Positions 1-8,864 of a DNA stretch of 20,541 bases are shown here, one piece after another; the first letter of the stretch is position 1; every line of letters starts with the position of its first letter. This stretch comes from JADJEK01 sp052034255. GTDB taxonomy: Bacteria; Planctomycetota; B15-G4; JADJEK01. Location: positions 1 to 20,541 of the forward strand of contig JBPOIU010000088.1 in NCBI GenBank assembly GCA_052034255.1, in the 5' to 3' direction. A model generated the notes under the pieces. The model was not told the origin of the DNA, made no database searches, and saw only the letters and a list, made by a program, of their open reading frames with translations. A program made the translations under genes and the position numbers.

Positions 1-160
1 CTACCGTCCCGGCGCACGAGTGACGCGGTGGTTGGGAACCTCACGATTGCGGCACGGAGCGAGGAAATCCTCACGTCCGGGCGCGAATCGGCCCGAAATA
101 CGGAGGAGCCCCTGCCCTGGACGGTCATCCGGCTTCTGATCCCCCTGAGGTAAAGCATCC

Positions 161-2701
161 ATGTTCGACCGGTTCACTGATCGCGCCCGCAAGGTGATGA
201 ACCTTGCCAAGCAAGAAGCCCAGCGCCTCAACCACGAGTACATCGGCACCGAGCACATCCTGCTCGGCCTGATCCAGGAGGGCAGCGGCGTCGCCGCGTC
301 CGTGCTGAAGAACCTCGGCATCGACCTGAAGAAGATCCGGGCCGAGATCGAGAAGATCGTCAAGGGCAGCCCGACCATGGTCACCATGGGCACGCTGCCG
401 TTCACGCCGCGCGCGAAGAAGGTCCTCGAGCTCGCCCTCGAAGAGGCCTCGCAGCTCGGTCACAACTACATCGGGACCGAGCACCTGCTGCTTGGCCTCA
501 TCAAGGAGAACGAGGGCATCGCGGCCCGCGTGCTCCTGAACCTCGGCGTGAAGCTCGAGGAAGTGCGCGAAGAGGTCCTCGAGGTCCTCGGCGCCGACGT
601 CCAGCCGGAGCAGCCGTCCTCGGAAGAAGAGCCGGATCAGGGCAACGTCCCCGGAACGAACGGCGGCGGCTCGAACGGCGGCGGCAACGGTGAGGGTGGC
701 AACGGGCCGAAGTCGAAGACGCCCGCGCTGAACGCGTTCGGCCGCGACCTCACGCAGCTCGCGCGCGAGAACAAGCTCGACCCGGTCATCGGCCGGCGCA
801 ACGAGATCGAGCGCGTCATCCAGATCCTGTCACGCCGCACCAAGAACAACCCGGTGTTGCTCGGCGAAGCCGGCGTCGGCAAGACGGCGATCGTCGAAGG
901 CTTGGCGCAGGACATCATCAACGGCAACGTGCCCGAGCTCCTGCGCGACAAGCGCATCGTCGTGCTCGACCTCGCGATGATGGTCGCCGGCACGAAGTAC
1001 CGCGGTCAGTTCGAAGAGCGCATCAAGGCCGTCATGACCGAAGTGCGCCGCGCGAAGAACGTGATCCTCTTCATCGACGAGCTGCACACGCTGGTCGGCG
1101 CAGGCGGCGCGGAAGGCGCGATCGACGCGTCGAACGTGCTGAAGCCGGCGCTCGCGCGCGGTGAAGTCCAGTGCATCGGCGCGACGACTCTCGACGAGTA
1201 CCGCAAGTACATCGAGAAGGACGGCGCGCTCGAACGGCGCTTCCAGACCGTCATGGTCGAGCCGCCGGCGCGCGATCAGGCCATCGAGATCCTGAAGGGC
1301 CTGCGCGACAAGTACGAAGCGCACCACCGCGTGCAGATCACCGACGGCGCGCTCGAACTCGCGGTCGACGCCTCGATGCGCTACATCACCGGCCGCTTCC
1401 TGCCGGACAAGGCGATCGACGTCATCGACGAAGCCGGCGCGCGCGTGCGCCTGAAGGCGCTGACGCAGCCGCCGGATCTGAAGGACCTCGACGCCGACAT
1501 CGCGAAGCTCGAATCCGAGAAGGAAGAGTGCGTCGCGGCGCAGGATTTCGAGAAGGCGGCCGCGTTGCGCGACCAGGCCGAGAAGCTGCGCAAGAAGCGC
1601 GACGACATCATGAAGGAGTGGCGCAGCTCGTCGAAGGAGATCGACGGCACGGTCGACGAGGAAGTCATCGCCGAGACGGTGTCGAAGATCACGGGTATCC
1701 CGCTGCAGCGCCTCGAGAAGGGCGAAGCGGAACGCTTGCTGCAGATGGAGAACCACCTGCATCAGTCGGTCGTCTCGCAGCACTCGGCGATCTCGGCGAT
1801 CTGCCGCGCCGTGCGTCGTTCGCGCTCGGGTCTGAAGGATCCGCGCCGTCCGACGGGCTCGTTCCTGTTCCTCGGTCCGACCGGCGTCGGCAAGACGCAC
1901 CTCGCGAAGCAGATCGCGAAGTTCATGTTCGGCTCGGAGGACGCGCTGATCCAGGTCGACATGTCCGAGTACATGGAGAAGCACAACGTCAGCCGTCTGG
2001 TCGGCGCGCCGCCCGGCTACGTGGGCTTCGAAGAGGGTGGCCAGCTCACCGAGCGCGTGCGCCGTCGGCCGTATGCCGTCGTGCTGCTCGACGAAATCGA
2101 GAAGGCTCACCCGGACGTCTACAACATGCTCCTCCAGATCATGGAGGAGGGTTGCCTGACGGACTCGTTCGGTCGCAAGATCGACTTCCGCAACGTCATC
2201 TTGATCCTGACGTCGAACATCGGCGCCAACATCATCAAGAACCAGACGTCGCTCGGCTTCGTGAAGTCCAGCGAACGCGCGAGCTACGAAAAGATGCGCC
2301 AGTCGCTGATGGTCGAGGTCGACAAGTACTTCAAGCCGGAGTTCTTGAACCGCCTCGACGAAGTCATCGTCTTCGAACCGCTGTCGATGGCCGACATGAA
2401 GAGCATCCTCGGCATTCAGCTCCGCGACCTCTTGAACCGCATCCGGGACAAGAAGCTCGAACTGGAGCTCACCGAGGAAGCGCAAGCGCTGATCATCGAT
2501 CGCGGAACGAACCTCGACTTCGGCGCCCGTCCGCTGCGCCGCGCGATCGAGCGCATGCTCGAGGATCCGCTGTCGGAAGAGATCCTGCGTGGCAGCTATC
2601 CGGAGGGGTCGACGATCCAGGTCGTCGTCCAGGACGGCGAGCTGAACTTCTCCATCGCCAAGCGTGAGCCGTTGGCTCCCGCCGGCGGCGCGAAGGTCTG
2701 A
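161..2701 (+). CDS. clpC: ClpC, AAA+ ATPase subunit of the ClpCP protease
   Basis: This is a full-length ClpC (846 residues, usual for the family), a cytoplasmic hexameric unfoldase that feeds substrates to ClpP. The start MFDRFTDRARKVM is the classic ClpC N-terminus, and GAGG at 147-150 lies 10 bases upstream. Two Clp_N repeats fill about residues 1-148, followed by a Gly/Asn-rich linker (about 155-190). AAA-1 has Walker A GEAGVGKT (near 235) and Walker B LFIDELH (near 305). The middle domain carries a UVR-type motif (EKEECVAAQDFEKAAALRDQ, about 452-471), the mark of ClpC rather than ClpB or ClpA. AAA-2 has GPTGVGKT (near 573) and VVLLDEIEKAH (near 640). SLGF near 697 fits the ClpP-docking loop. 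No ctsR, mcsA, mcsB or clpP is visible beside it. The Gly/Asn linker looks longer than in Bacillus ClpC, which is a soft comparison from memory. Confidence 0.97.
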   Translation: MFDRFTDRARKVMNLAKQEAQRLNHEYIGTEHILLGLIQEGSGVAASVLKNLGIDLKKIRAEIEKIVKGSPTMVTMGTLPFTPRAKKVLELALEEASQLGHNYIGTEHLLLGLIKENEGIAARVLLNLGVKLEEVREEVLEVLGADVQPEQPSSEEEPDQGNVPGTNGGGSNGGGNGEGGNGPKSKTPALNAFGRDLTQLARENKLDPVIGRRNEIERVIQILSRRTKNNPVLLGEAGVGKTAIVEGLAQDIINGNVPELLRDKRIVVLDLAMMVAGTKYRGQFEERIKAVMTEVRRAKNVILFIDELHTLVGAGGAEGAIDASNVLKPALARGEVQCIGATTLDEYRKYIEKDGALERRFQTVMVEPPARDQAIEILKGLRDKYEAHHRVQITDGALELAVDASMRYITGRFLPDKAIDVIDEAGARVRLKALTQPPDLKDLDADIAKLESEKEECVAAQDFEKAAALRDQAEKLRKKRDDIMKEWRSSSKEIDGTVDEEVIAETVSKITGIPLQRLEKGEAERLLQMENHLHQSVVSQHSAISAICRAVRRSRSGLKDPRRPTGSFLFLGPTGVGKTHLAKQIAKFMFGSEDALIQVDMSEYMEKHNVSRLVGAPPGYVGFEEGGQLTERVRRRPYAVVLLDEIEKAHPDVYNMLLQIMEEGCLTDSFGRKIDFRNVILILTSNIGANIIKNQTSLGFVKSSERASYEKMRQSLMVEVDKYFKPEFLNRLDEVIVFEPLSMADMKSILGIQLRDLLNRIRDKKLELELTEEAQALIIDRGTNLDFGARPLRRAIERMLEDPLSEEILRGSYPEGSTIQVVVQDGELNFSIAKREPLAPAGGAKV

Positions 2702-2731
2702 CGCAAGGGACAGCAGGCATCACGAGTTCCG

Positions 2732-2765
2732 ACGGGCCGCGCTTCCGCACGGGGGCGCGGCCCGT
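2732..2765 (+). terminator. Hairpin terminator after clpC
   Basis: An 11-bp perfect stem (2732-2742 pairing with 2755-2765) with a 12-base loop lies 31 bases past the clpC stop. The stem core is CGGGCCGCGC. The following bases contain only a short T run, so intrinsic termination is likely but the U tract is weak. Confidence 0.65.
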
Positions 2766-2856
2766 TGCGCGTTTCGGGATCGACTGTCGATCGCGCCGAA
2801 CCGATGCCCGCACGCTCCGTTGTGACGCCGAGTCGCCGCAGGTAGGTTTTTCAACC

Positions 2857-3756
2857 ATGGCCATCCCGTCGTTCGCGTTCGCTTCGAAGACCGTCCTCGG
2901 ACTCGTGGTCGCGCTGTGCGTCGCTCGCGTCGGCGTGCCGCAGGACGACCCGCAAGACCACGATCACGACCACGACCACGCGCACGAGGAAGCGGACAGT
3001 CCGCCCGGAGCTCCACCGCGGAATCGGCTCGTCGTGCCGATGGAAGAGCTGACGCCGCTGCCGGTTCCCGATGAACTGCCCGACGAGATCAAGGCCGTCG
3101 TCGCGGATCTAGCGAAGGAAGGCGTCACCGTCGACTTCGCCGCGAAGCGCGTCGAAGTGCGCGGCATCGTGTTGCTCGACAAGATGAACGCCGGCTACCC
3201 GATCGAGTACTTGCTCGTCACTTCGGGTGGGTTCACGCACGAGGCGCTCGGACTCGTGCGCTGCACGCCGTCGAAGCTGAACACGGCGTTCCTCGCGTTC
3301 GGCATGGTTCCGGGCAAGTCGGTCCAATACAAGCAGCGCGATCCGCTGCCGCCGCTCGAGAAGATCCAATCCGGTGAGGAACGTGAGTTCGACGTGTTCG
3401 CGCCCGAAGGCGAAGTCATGGACGTCTTCGTCAAGTGGACGGACACCGAAGGTCACGAGCGCATGCATCCGATCGAGGACCTGCTGGTCTACCTGACCAA
3501 CGGGCAGTCGATTCCGCGGCGCGGCTTCGTCTACGTCGGCTCCCGCTTCCAAAAAGTGCTGGTCGGCACGAAGCGCGAAGAACGCTTCATGGCGGACGTC
3601 GAAGGCAACATCCTCTCGCTGTACCTGGCGGGCTCGGGCAATTGCCTGTTCGACCCGAACAGCGTCGAGGGCGCGGAAGGCTCGATCTACGACGTCAACT
3701 CGGCGCTGTGTCCTCCGCGCGGCACACCGGTGACGTACGTCTTCCAGCGCCGCTGA
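2857..3756 (+). CDS. Secreted His-rich YdjY-domain protein
   Basis: This 299-residue protein begins with a hydrophobic segment (about residues 10-28) that reads as a Sec signal peptide, so it should be exported. Right after it is a metal-ligand-like run, HDHDHDHAH (residues 35-43), in an acidic stretch. The main body resembles the YdjY domain: VDFAAKRVEVRGIVLLDK is followed by EYLLVTSGGFTHEAL and later YLTNGQSIPRRGFVYVGSRF. YdjY is poorly characterised; in planctomycetes the domain is common in secreted proteins. The C-terminal part contains two Cys (FDPNS preceded by NCL, and ALCPP) that could form a disulfide outside the cytoplasm. The SD is weak (AGGTAGG about 12 bases upstream). The His cluster suggests metal binding, but no function can be stated. 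It is convergent with the amine oxidase. Confidence 0.8.
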   Translation: MAIPSFAFASKTVLGLVVALCVARVGVPQDDPQDHDHDHDHAHEEADSPPGAPPRNRLVVPMEELTPLPVPDELPDEIKAVVADLAKEGVTVDFAAKRVEVRGIVLLDKMNAGYPIEYLLVTSGGFTHEALGLVRCTPSKLNTAFLAFGMVPGKSVQYKQRDPLPPLEKIQSGEEREFDVFAPEGEVMDVFVKWTDTEGHERMHPIEDLLVYLTNGQSIPRRGFVYVGSRFQKVLVGTKREERFMADVEGNILSLYLAGSGNCLFDPNSVEGAEGSIYDVNSALCPPRGTPVTYVFQRR

Positions 3757-3839
3757 CGATCGCTCCGCCCTGGCGCGAGCCGCCGTACGCAACGCCATTG
3801 CCGGCGGCTGCCTGGTCCGGACGCCGAGCGCGGGGCTGA

Positions 3840-5480
3840 TCAGCCGGTCTTGATCGCGACCAGGATCTCCTTCGCCGCGCGCTCGCCTTCGCGCAGCGCT
3901 CCTTCCATGAAGCCTTGGAAATCGCGCGAGCAGTGCTCGCCCGCGAAGTGGATGCGCTGCTGCGGGGCCTTCTCGTAGCCGCCGAACGCCGTGTACTGGC
4001 CGACGCGGTAATACGAATACGAGCAGCCGAACGTGTCGAGCAAGTGCGGCACGGACGAGATCGCCTTGCCGGTGTATTGCGCGTTGACGCCGGGGAACAC
4101 CTGTTCGAGTTGCGCGAGCGCCGTCGCCGCGTCGGCGACGACGGTCGGGTTCGACGCATTCGCGAACGGGGTGTTGGCGCTCAGCGAAACCGTCGCCGCG
4201 CCGCCGGTGAACACGTTCAGGATGCCCGTCGCGCCTTTCTGTCCGCGCGTCGCGTCCCAGCAGGACTGCAGCCCAGCGTCGAAGTAGGCCGCTCCGTTCG
4301 ACACTCCCGGCCAGGCGCCCGGACCGTTCCACACGCGCTGATTGAACTGGAGCTGGAGTTTGCCGTTGCGGCCTTGCCCGAGGTCTTGGATGGCTTGCAG
4401 CTTCATCGCGTCGAAGTTCGCTTCGCCGAGATCCATCGTCGACAACACGGCGAACGGCAACGCGAGGATCGCGAAGTCCGCGACGATCGTCTCCGTTCCT
4501 CCCGGTGTGTCGAACACCAAGGTCACGCCGTTGCCGTCCTGCGAGACTTTGATCATGCGATGGCCGAGCAACACGCGCGTCCCGATGCCGAGGTCGGCCG
4601 CGATGCGTTCCGGAAGTTGCTCGTTGCCGCCCTTGATGCGGAACACCTCGTCGGATTCGCCGAACACTTCGAAGCCGTTGGGCTTGGGCTGGAAGCCGAG
4701 TAGGTAGAGCAGGTTGAGCGCGCTCTGATCCGTCGTGTCGGCGCCGTATTCACCGGCATACGCGATGTCGAGCAGTGTGCCGAACGGCGACGCGACGCCG
4801 CCGGGCACGCGCGATTCGATCCAGTCCCGCACGCTGAGTTGATCGATGAGTTGTCCGGTGGGTGTCGAGAAGTCGAACGACGTCGGATAGCCCGCACCGT
4901 CGAGGTCCTGCTCGAGCATGGGCACGATCGTCTGCATGTCGGTGATCGCCTGCGCCTCCGCGTAATACGAGCCGCCGAAGCGATACGTGGACTGCGAACC
5001 CTTGGGTTCCGCCTTGCGCACGTTCACGAGCTTCAGCCCGTAGCGTTTCGCCATCTTGCGCATGCGCGAATGGCCCGAGTCGATCAGTTCGCCGCACCAT
5101 TCCGCGGTCTGGCCGCCGAAGTAGGGGCCCGTGTAACTGAACATGCGGCCGCCGGCGCGCGCACTGGCCTCGTACACCGTGAACGGCACGCCCGCGCGAT
5201 CGAGCCTGGCGGCCGCGGCGAGCCCCGAGATGCCACCGCCGACGATCGCGACCTTCACCTTTTTCTTGTTCAGCTTCGCCAGCGCTTCGCCGGGCAGCCA
5301 CAGCGCGGCGCCCGCGGCAGCCGACGCCTGGAGGAACGACCGGCGCGACAGCGAGCGTGTCGGCATTCGCCCCTCGGCACGCATCTCACGCATGTCGTCC
5401 ACGGGAATGCCGAGCGAGCGCGCCGTGCGGACGTCACGTGCCAACGAGATCAAGGATCGAAGCAACGGGGTGCGCGCCAT
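3840..5480 (-). CDS. Tat-exported flavin-containing amine oxidase
   Basis: The product (546 residues) is an FAD-dependent amine oxidoreductase of the monoamine oxidase superfamily, expected to oxidise an amine to an imine with O2 as acceptor; the substrate cannot be told. A twin-arginine motif SRRSFLQ (residues 45-51) precedes a hydrophobic stretch ending near ALA (about 68), indicating export of a folded flavoprotein. The Rossmann motif is VAIVGGGISGL (77-87), followed by EASARAGGRM (104-113), the second FAD/ribose motif. The C-terminus HFAGEHCSRDFQGFMEGALREGERAA is the standard flavin-contacting end of this family. GGAG (complement of 5489-5492) sits 8 bases before the chosen ATG. The 44-residue region before the Tat motif is long, and starts at residues 30, 33 or 39 are possible alternatives. 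It is divergent from the gene at 5690. Confidence 0.9.
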   Translation of the reverse strand: MARTPLLRSLISLARDVRTARSLGIPVDDMREMRAEGRMPTRSLSRRSFLQASAAAGAALWLPGEALAKLNKKKVKVAIVGGGISGLAAAARLDRAGVPFTVYEASARAGGRMFSYTGPYFGGQTAEWCGELIDSGHSRMRKMAKRYGLKLVNVRKAEPKGSQSTYRFGGSYYAEAQAITDMQTIVPMLEQDLDGAGYPTSFDFSTPTGQLIDQLSVRDWIESRVPGGVASPFGTLLDIAYAGEYGADTTDQSALNLLYLLGFQPKPNGFEVFGESDEVFRIKGGNEQLPERIAADLGIGTRVLLGHRMIKVSQDGNGVTLVFDTPGGTETIVADFAILALPFAVLSTMDLGEANFDAMKLQAIQDLGQGRNGKLQLQFNQRVWNGPGAWPGVSNGAAYFDAGLQSCWDATRGQKGATGILNVFTGGAATVSLSANTPFANASNPTVVADAATALAQLEQVFPGVNAQYTGKAISSVPHLLDTFGCSYSYYRVGQYTAFGGYEKAPQQRIHFAGEHCSRDFQGFMEGALREGERAAKEILVAIKTG

Positions 5481-5560
5481 GGACGAGTCTCCAATCCAAT
5501 GCGAATGGGATGTCGACTCGGAGGCCGTGCATCAATCGGACGGATTCACGTTCTCTCAGA

Positions 5561-5588
5561 GACCATCCCTCCGAGGGCATCCGTGGTC
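5561..5588. promoter_or_regulatory. Imperfect dyad in the divergent intergenic region
   Basis: The 209-base gap between the amine oxidase and the secreted protein gene contains an interrupted palindrome: GACCA...TGGTC outside and CCCTC-C-GAGGG inside, with small bulges. It could be an operator shared by the two divergent promoters or a chance hairpin. No convincing -35/-10 pair was found in the gap. Confidence 0.25.
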
Positions 5589-5675
5589 GACACGATGGGT
5601 CACGGCAGAAATCGCGAATCGGCGTGACGAATCGTAGGCCATGCGGATTGGGGACCGGCTCCTCAGAGCGACCCG

Positions 5676-5681
5676 AAGGAG
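5676..5681 (+). promoter_or_regulatory. Ribosome binding site that fixes the start at 5690
   Basis: AAGGAG lies 8 bases upstream of the ATG at 5690. The open frame extends about 330 bases further upstream, but only this start has a good SD and is followed directly by a signal peptide. Confidence 0.8.
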
Positions 5682-5689
5682 TGGTACCC

Positions 5690-7903
5690 ATGTCGAGTTC
5701 GTCCCGCCGCGGCATCGCCGCTGCGCTCGTGTCGTTGATCGCCGGCATCGCGTCGGCCGAACCTCAGCCACCGAGCATCACCCGTGCTCCGCGTGACAGC
5801 GCCGGAGTGCAAGTCGCGGACCAGCGCGCCATCGGCGGCGGCCCGGCCTACCGCACCGCAGTGACGCGGTCCGGGTTCGAGTTCACGCCGGCATTCGGAA
5901 GTGCCGCGGAGCGCACGTACCCGTGGACCTATGAGTTGCTCTCCATCGGGCGTGCCGATGGCACCGTGTCTTGGGAGGCGAGCGCGGAGTCCGAGTTGCC
6001 GTCGCTGCCGGACGTCGATGGCGTCCGCGCTTCGATCACGCGCGGACCGCATGTCGTCGAGCGTTACGACCACCGCACGGAAGGCGTGGAGCAGTCGTTC
6101 GCGTTCGCGACGCGTCCGCGCGGCGCGGGTGACCTCATCGTCCGCGCGCGCGTGACGACCGATCTCGTCGGTCCGAACGCTGGCAGCTTCGACGACGGCG
6201 TCACGTACGCGGCGGAAGGTGTCGGCTCGTTCACGCTCGGCCGCGTGCTCGGCGTGGATGAAAACGGCGTGAAGGCGCCTGGCTCCATCCGCGTCGACGG
6301 CTCCACGATCGAATACGTGCTGCCGGCGTCGTTCGTCGACGGTGCGGCCTATCCGCTGGTGCTCGACCCCCTGTTCGGCGGCGTGACGGCGGTCGCGAGC
6401 GGCTTCGACGAAGAAGATCCCGACGCGGCGTTCGAAGCGAGCTTCAACACGTGGTGCGTCGTTTGGCGTCGCATCTTCTCGAGCTCGGACAGCGACGTGC
6501 GTGCGCAGCGCGTCGACACGAACGGCAACTTGATCGGCGGGTTGATCGTCGTCGATGCGACGTCGGCCGGAGCGATCTCCCCGCGCGTCGCGAACATCAC
6601 GCGCAACGAGGACTTCGTCGTCGTGTGGGCCGAGACGACCGGCTTCCTGAACTCGACGATCAAAGCGCGCGTGGTGAAAGCCACGACGGCCGCGCTGTCG
6701 AACAAGCTCGACGTCGGTCCGACGACCGGGCTCAACATCGAATGCGACGTGTCGGGCGAGTACCTCGAGATCTACTCGCACGCGCTCGTCGTCTGGCGTC
6801 AGTACGACTCGACGGCGAGCCAATGGCAGATCGTCGGCGCACGCATCGGCTTGCCCGACGCGGCTCCGCCGCTCGCGTTCAGTCCGTTCGTGATCGCATC
6901 GGGGTATGCGGACGAACAGCCGTCGGTGTCGCAGACCGGTGGGCAATTCGGCTTCACGATGGTCGCGTGGAAGCGCGTGTTCACGGACCTCAGCGTCGAG
7001 ATCCGCGGCGCGATCGTCGACCGTCTTGGCAACATCGCCGACTCGTTCATCGCGGTGTCGAATTCGGCGGCGACCGAGAACGCGCCGAGCGTCGACGGCG
7101 ACGGACACAATTTCGTCGTCGCGTACGAGTCGCAGGCGGTCGCCGGTGCGGCGTCCGACATTCTCATGCAGCGCGTGAGCCTGTTGCCGAACGGGCAGTG
7201 GGGCGCGGTCGGCTCCGTGTTCGCGATCGGCCTGATCTCGCCGGACGTGCTGAAGCAGCCCGGCGTGGCGTGGATGTCCGGGTCGGTCGTCGGTTCGTAC
7301 CGGCAACAGGTGGGGACGCACTACGAAAGTCGGCTGTTCGCGTATGAGCCGTTCGGCCTGCAGTCGTACGAGTCCACTGCCAGCAATCCGATCGGTGTCG
7401 CCGGCGTCCACGACGAATCGACGCGCATCGCGTGGGGCTTGGGCGACTACGTGATGGCGGCGATCGAGCGCGAGGCCGTGACGCCCACCGGCAGCGTGGT
7501 CGCGTATCGCCACACTTCGGTCGATGGCCTGCAGGAGAGCCTCGGCAACAACTGTGGTGGTCGCGCGTACGCGATGGGTGCGAAGGTCGGCAATCCGAAC
7601 TTCCGCCTGCAGTTGACGGCCGCCGATCCGATGGCGCCGACGTACCTGATCCTGTCCGCGAGCGCCGTGAACGTGCAGTGCGGCAACTGCACGCTCGTCG
7701 CGAATCCGAGTCAGGGGTTGCTGCTCGCGATGGGCAACACCGACGCGAACGGCGAACTCGGTTGGACGGTCGGGATCCCGAACAACCCGACGTACGTCGG
7801 ATTGCCGTTCATCACGCAATGGCTCACGGTCGACAACGCGACGCCGGGATGCCCGTCGCTCGGCGTGAACTTCTCGAGCACGGTGAAGACGACGTTGCAG
7901 TGA
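5690..7903 (+). CDS. Large secreted protein with planctomycete-type C-terminal domain
   Basis: The product has 737 residues. MSSSSRRGIAAALVSLIAGI and the following ASA form a clear Sec signal peptide (about 1-23). Residues about 24-225 resemble the N-terminal beta-rich region seen before SBBP-type propellers, ending in the typical VLPASFVDGAAYPLVLDP. Residues about 230-610 hold repeated strands such as WCVVWRR, DFVVVWAE, HALVVWRQ, FTMVAWKR and NFVVAYES, spaced roughly 50-60 residues apart, which fits a beta-propeller. Residues about 618-737 (NNCGGRAYAMGAKVGNPNF through CGNCTLVANP to IPNNPTYVGLPFITQW) match the C-terminal module known from planctomycete secreted proteins. An extracellular or surface role is likely; no catalytic motif is visible. 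Transcription should end at the strong hairpin 7930-7966. Confidence 0.8.
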   Translation: MSSSSRRGIAAALVSLIAGIASAEPQPPSITRAPRDSAGVQVADQRAIGGGPAYRTAVTRSGFEFTPAFGSAAERTYPWTYELLSIGRADGTVSWEASAESELPSLPDVDGVRASITRGPHVVERYDHRTEGVEQSFAFATRPRGAGDLIVRARVTTDLVGPNAGSFDDGVTYAAEGVGSFTLGRVLGVDENGVKAPGSIRVDGSTIEYVLPASFVDGAAYPLVLDPLFGGVTAVASGFDEEDPDAAFEASFNTWCVVWRRIFSSSDSDVRAQRVDTNGNLIGGLIVVDATSAGAISPRVANITRNEDFVVVWAETTGFLNSTIKARVVKATTAALSNKLDVGPTTGLNIECDVSGEYLEIYSHALVVWRQYDSTASQWQIVGARIGLPDAAPPLAFSPFVIASGYADEQPSVSQTGGQFGFTMVAWKRVFTDLSVEIRGAIVDRLGNIADSFIAVSNSAATENAPSVDGDGHNFVVAYESQAVAGAASDILMQRVSLLPNGQWGAVGSVFAIGLISPDVLKQPGVAWMSGSVVGSYRQQVGTHYESRLFAYEPFGLQSYESTASNPIGVAGVHDESTRIAWGLGDYVMAAIEREAVTPTGSVVAYRHTSVDGLQESLGNNCGGRAYAMGAKVGNPNFRLQLTAADPMAPTYLILSASAVNVQCGNCTLVANPSQGLLLAMGNTDANGELGWTVGIPNNPTYVGLPFITQWLTVDNATPGCPSLGVNFSSTVKTTLQ

Positions 7904-7929
7904 AGCGCTGACGAATCAAGTCGAAGCGA

Positions 7930-7966
7930 AGGCGGCGCAAAGGGGTTCGTCCCCTTTGCGCCGCCT
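7930..7966. terminator. Strong bidirectional terminator hairpin
   Basis: A perfect 16-bp stem (7930-7945 with 7951-7966) closes on a 5-base loop TTCGT. The A-rich and T-rich middle of the stem (CAAAGG/CCTTTG) and the position between two convergent genes suit termination in both directions. It is one of the two strongest simple hairpins seen in the window. Confidence 0.85.
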
Positions 7967-7998
7967 CGTCATTCACGAACGGGCACCAATGGCGCGAA

Positions 7999-8013
7999 CG
8001 GGGACGGACCCCG
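7999..8013. repeat. Short REP-like palindrome (CGGGG-acgga-CCCCG)
   Basis: A 5-bp GC stem with a 5-base loop lies between the terminator and the HEAT-repeat gene stop. Its GGGGAC...CCCC pattern resembles the palindromes at 11596-11739, so all may be members of one dispersed repeat family. Confidence 0.35.
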
Positions 8014-8030
8014 TGGCGAACGCCGTCGCG

Positions 8031-8588
8031 TCATTCGCGGAAGGCGCGCGTCGCGTCGAGCCAGCGCTGCCACGCGTTGGCGTCCAAGGACAAGCTCACG
8101 CGATACGTTTCCTTCAGCGCGCGGTACGCCTCGTACGCCGCGACACCCTTCTGCTCGCGGATCGCCGCGATCAACGCTTCGATCGCTTCGTTGCGGCCCG
8201 TTTCCGCGAGTGAGCGAGCGAGCACCGCAATCACGTGCGCTTCTTTCTCGCGCTTGAACGCGTCGATCAGCGGCTTGATGCCGTCGACGTGACCGGCGAC
8301 GCCGAGCGTCGCCGCGCCGAGTCGCCGCTCGTGTTCGTTGCCGTCGACGACCATCTCGACGAGTTTCAACACTGGCGTCGTGCGCAGTCGTTGCAGTTCT
8401 TCGGGTGTCGCGAGACGCAGCACGGGGTTCTTCGTGCGACTGCGCAGCGCGTCGACGTCGAGCGTGGCGCCGGCATCGGTGAACTCGTAACGCTCGGCGA
8501 TCGCGGGACGGCCGAGCGTGCTGGACAGCACGCGCACGCCCACGAACAACGCGCACAGCGCGAGGATGGGGAACAGAAGTCGACCCAT
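8031..8588 (-). CDS. Membrane-anchored HEAT-repeat protein
   Basis: This is a 185-residue protein with an N-terminal hydrophobic segment (MGRLLFPILALCALFVGVRV), acting as a signal anchor or signal peptide. Residues about 70-165 form alpha-helical repeats of HEAT type: LVEMVVDGNEHERRLGAATLGVAG, then IKPLIDAFKREKEAHVIAVLARSLAET, then AIEALIAAIREQKGVAAYEAYRAL. Such repeats usually bind proteins. The ATG at 8588 was chosen because the hydrophobic segment starts there; the frame stays open further upstream, but that region lacks a plausible protein. No good SD is present (the bases before ATG read CGGTTCGT), so initiation may be SD-independent. It is divergent from the DUF4394 gene across 276 bases. 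Partner and role are unknown. Confidence 0.75.
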   Translation of the reverse strand: MGRLLFPILALCALFVGVRVLSSTLGRPAIAERYEFTDAGATLDVDALRSRTKNPVLRLATPEELQRLRTTPVLKLVEMVVDGNEHERRLGAATLGVAGHVDGIKPLIDAFKREKEAHVIAVLARSLAETGRNEAIEALIAAIREQKGVAAYEAYRALKETYRVSLSLDANAWQRWLDATRAFRE

Positions 8589-8751
8589 ACGAACCGTCGA
8601 AACCGCAGAGGGGAGCGGAAAGGACCGCCGCGACTGTAACAGGCTGCCGTCGACCACGCTCGTTCCGGGCACGGCTTCGACGTGCGAACGAGGGTGGGTG
8701 TTCGCCGCGGTTCCGGCTCGTGCGAAAAAAGCGGCCATGCGCGCGCTCGAT

Positions 8752-8781
8752 CCGCCGATTCTTCGCCCGACCCTTCGGCGG
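8752..8781. promoter_or_regulatory. Hairpin in the divergent leader before the DUF4394 gene
   Basis: CCGCCGA (8752-8758) pairs perfectly with TCGGCGG (8775-8781) around a 16-base loop. It lies in the 276-base gap between two divergent genes and may be a leader structure or operator. Nothing else recognisable was seen in this gap. Confidence 0.25.
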
Positions 8782-8850
8782 AGGATTTGCCCGGGGTTCG
8801 GATCGGGATTACTCCTTGGTTGCCCTTCGAGAAGGGGCGCTCCACGGTGT

Positions 8851-8855
8851 GGGAG
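8851..8855 (+). promoter_or_regulatory. Ribosome binding site that fixes the start at 8865
   Basis: GGGAG lies 9 bases before the ATG at 8865. The open frame extends 183 bases further upstream, but only the 8865 start gives an immediate signal peptide. Confidence 0.65.
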
Positions 8856-8864
8856 CTGTGGAAG

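Noticed and set aside
1..160. A possible upstream gene ending near position 23
   Set aside because: A short frame ends at a TGA at 21-23, but only about seven codons are visible, which is too little to support a coding sequence. No promoter or regulator site such as CIRCE could be recognised in this leader.
830..2485. A 551-codon open frame antisense to clpC
   Set aside because: It is exactly in register with a strongly conserved clpC and its translation is Arg/Asp/Leu-rich without motifs. High-GC coding DNA routinely gives such antisense frames.
5357..5689. An N-terminal extension of the 5690 gene
   Set aside because: It would overlap the start of the amine oxidase gene, reads as low-complexity Arg/Ser/His sequence, and would bury the signal peptide and the good SD at 5676-5681.
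5663..7819. A 718-codon open frame antisense to the large secreted protein gene
   Set aside because: The translation is low-complexity Arg/Val/Asp/His-rich with no domains, while the plus strand has an SD, a signal peptide and a recognisable C-terminal domain.
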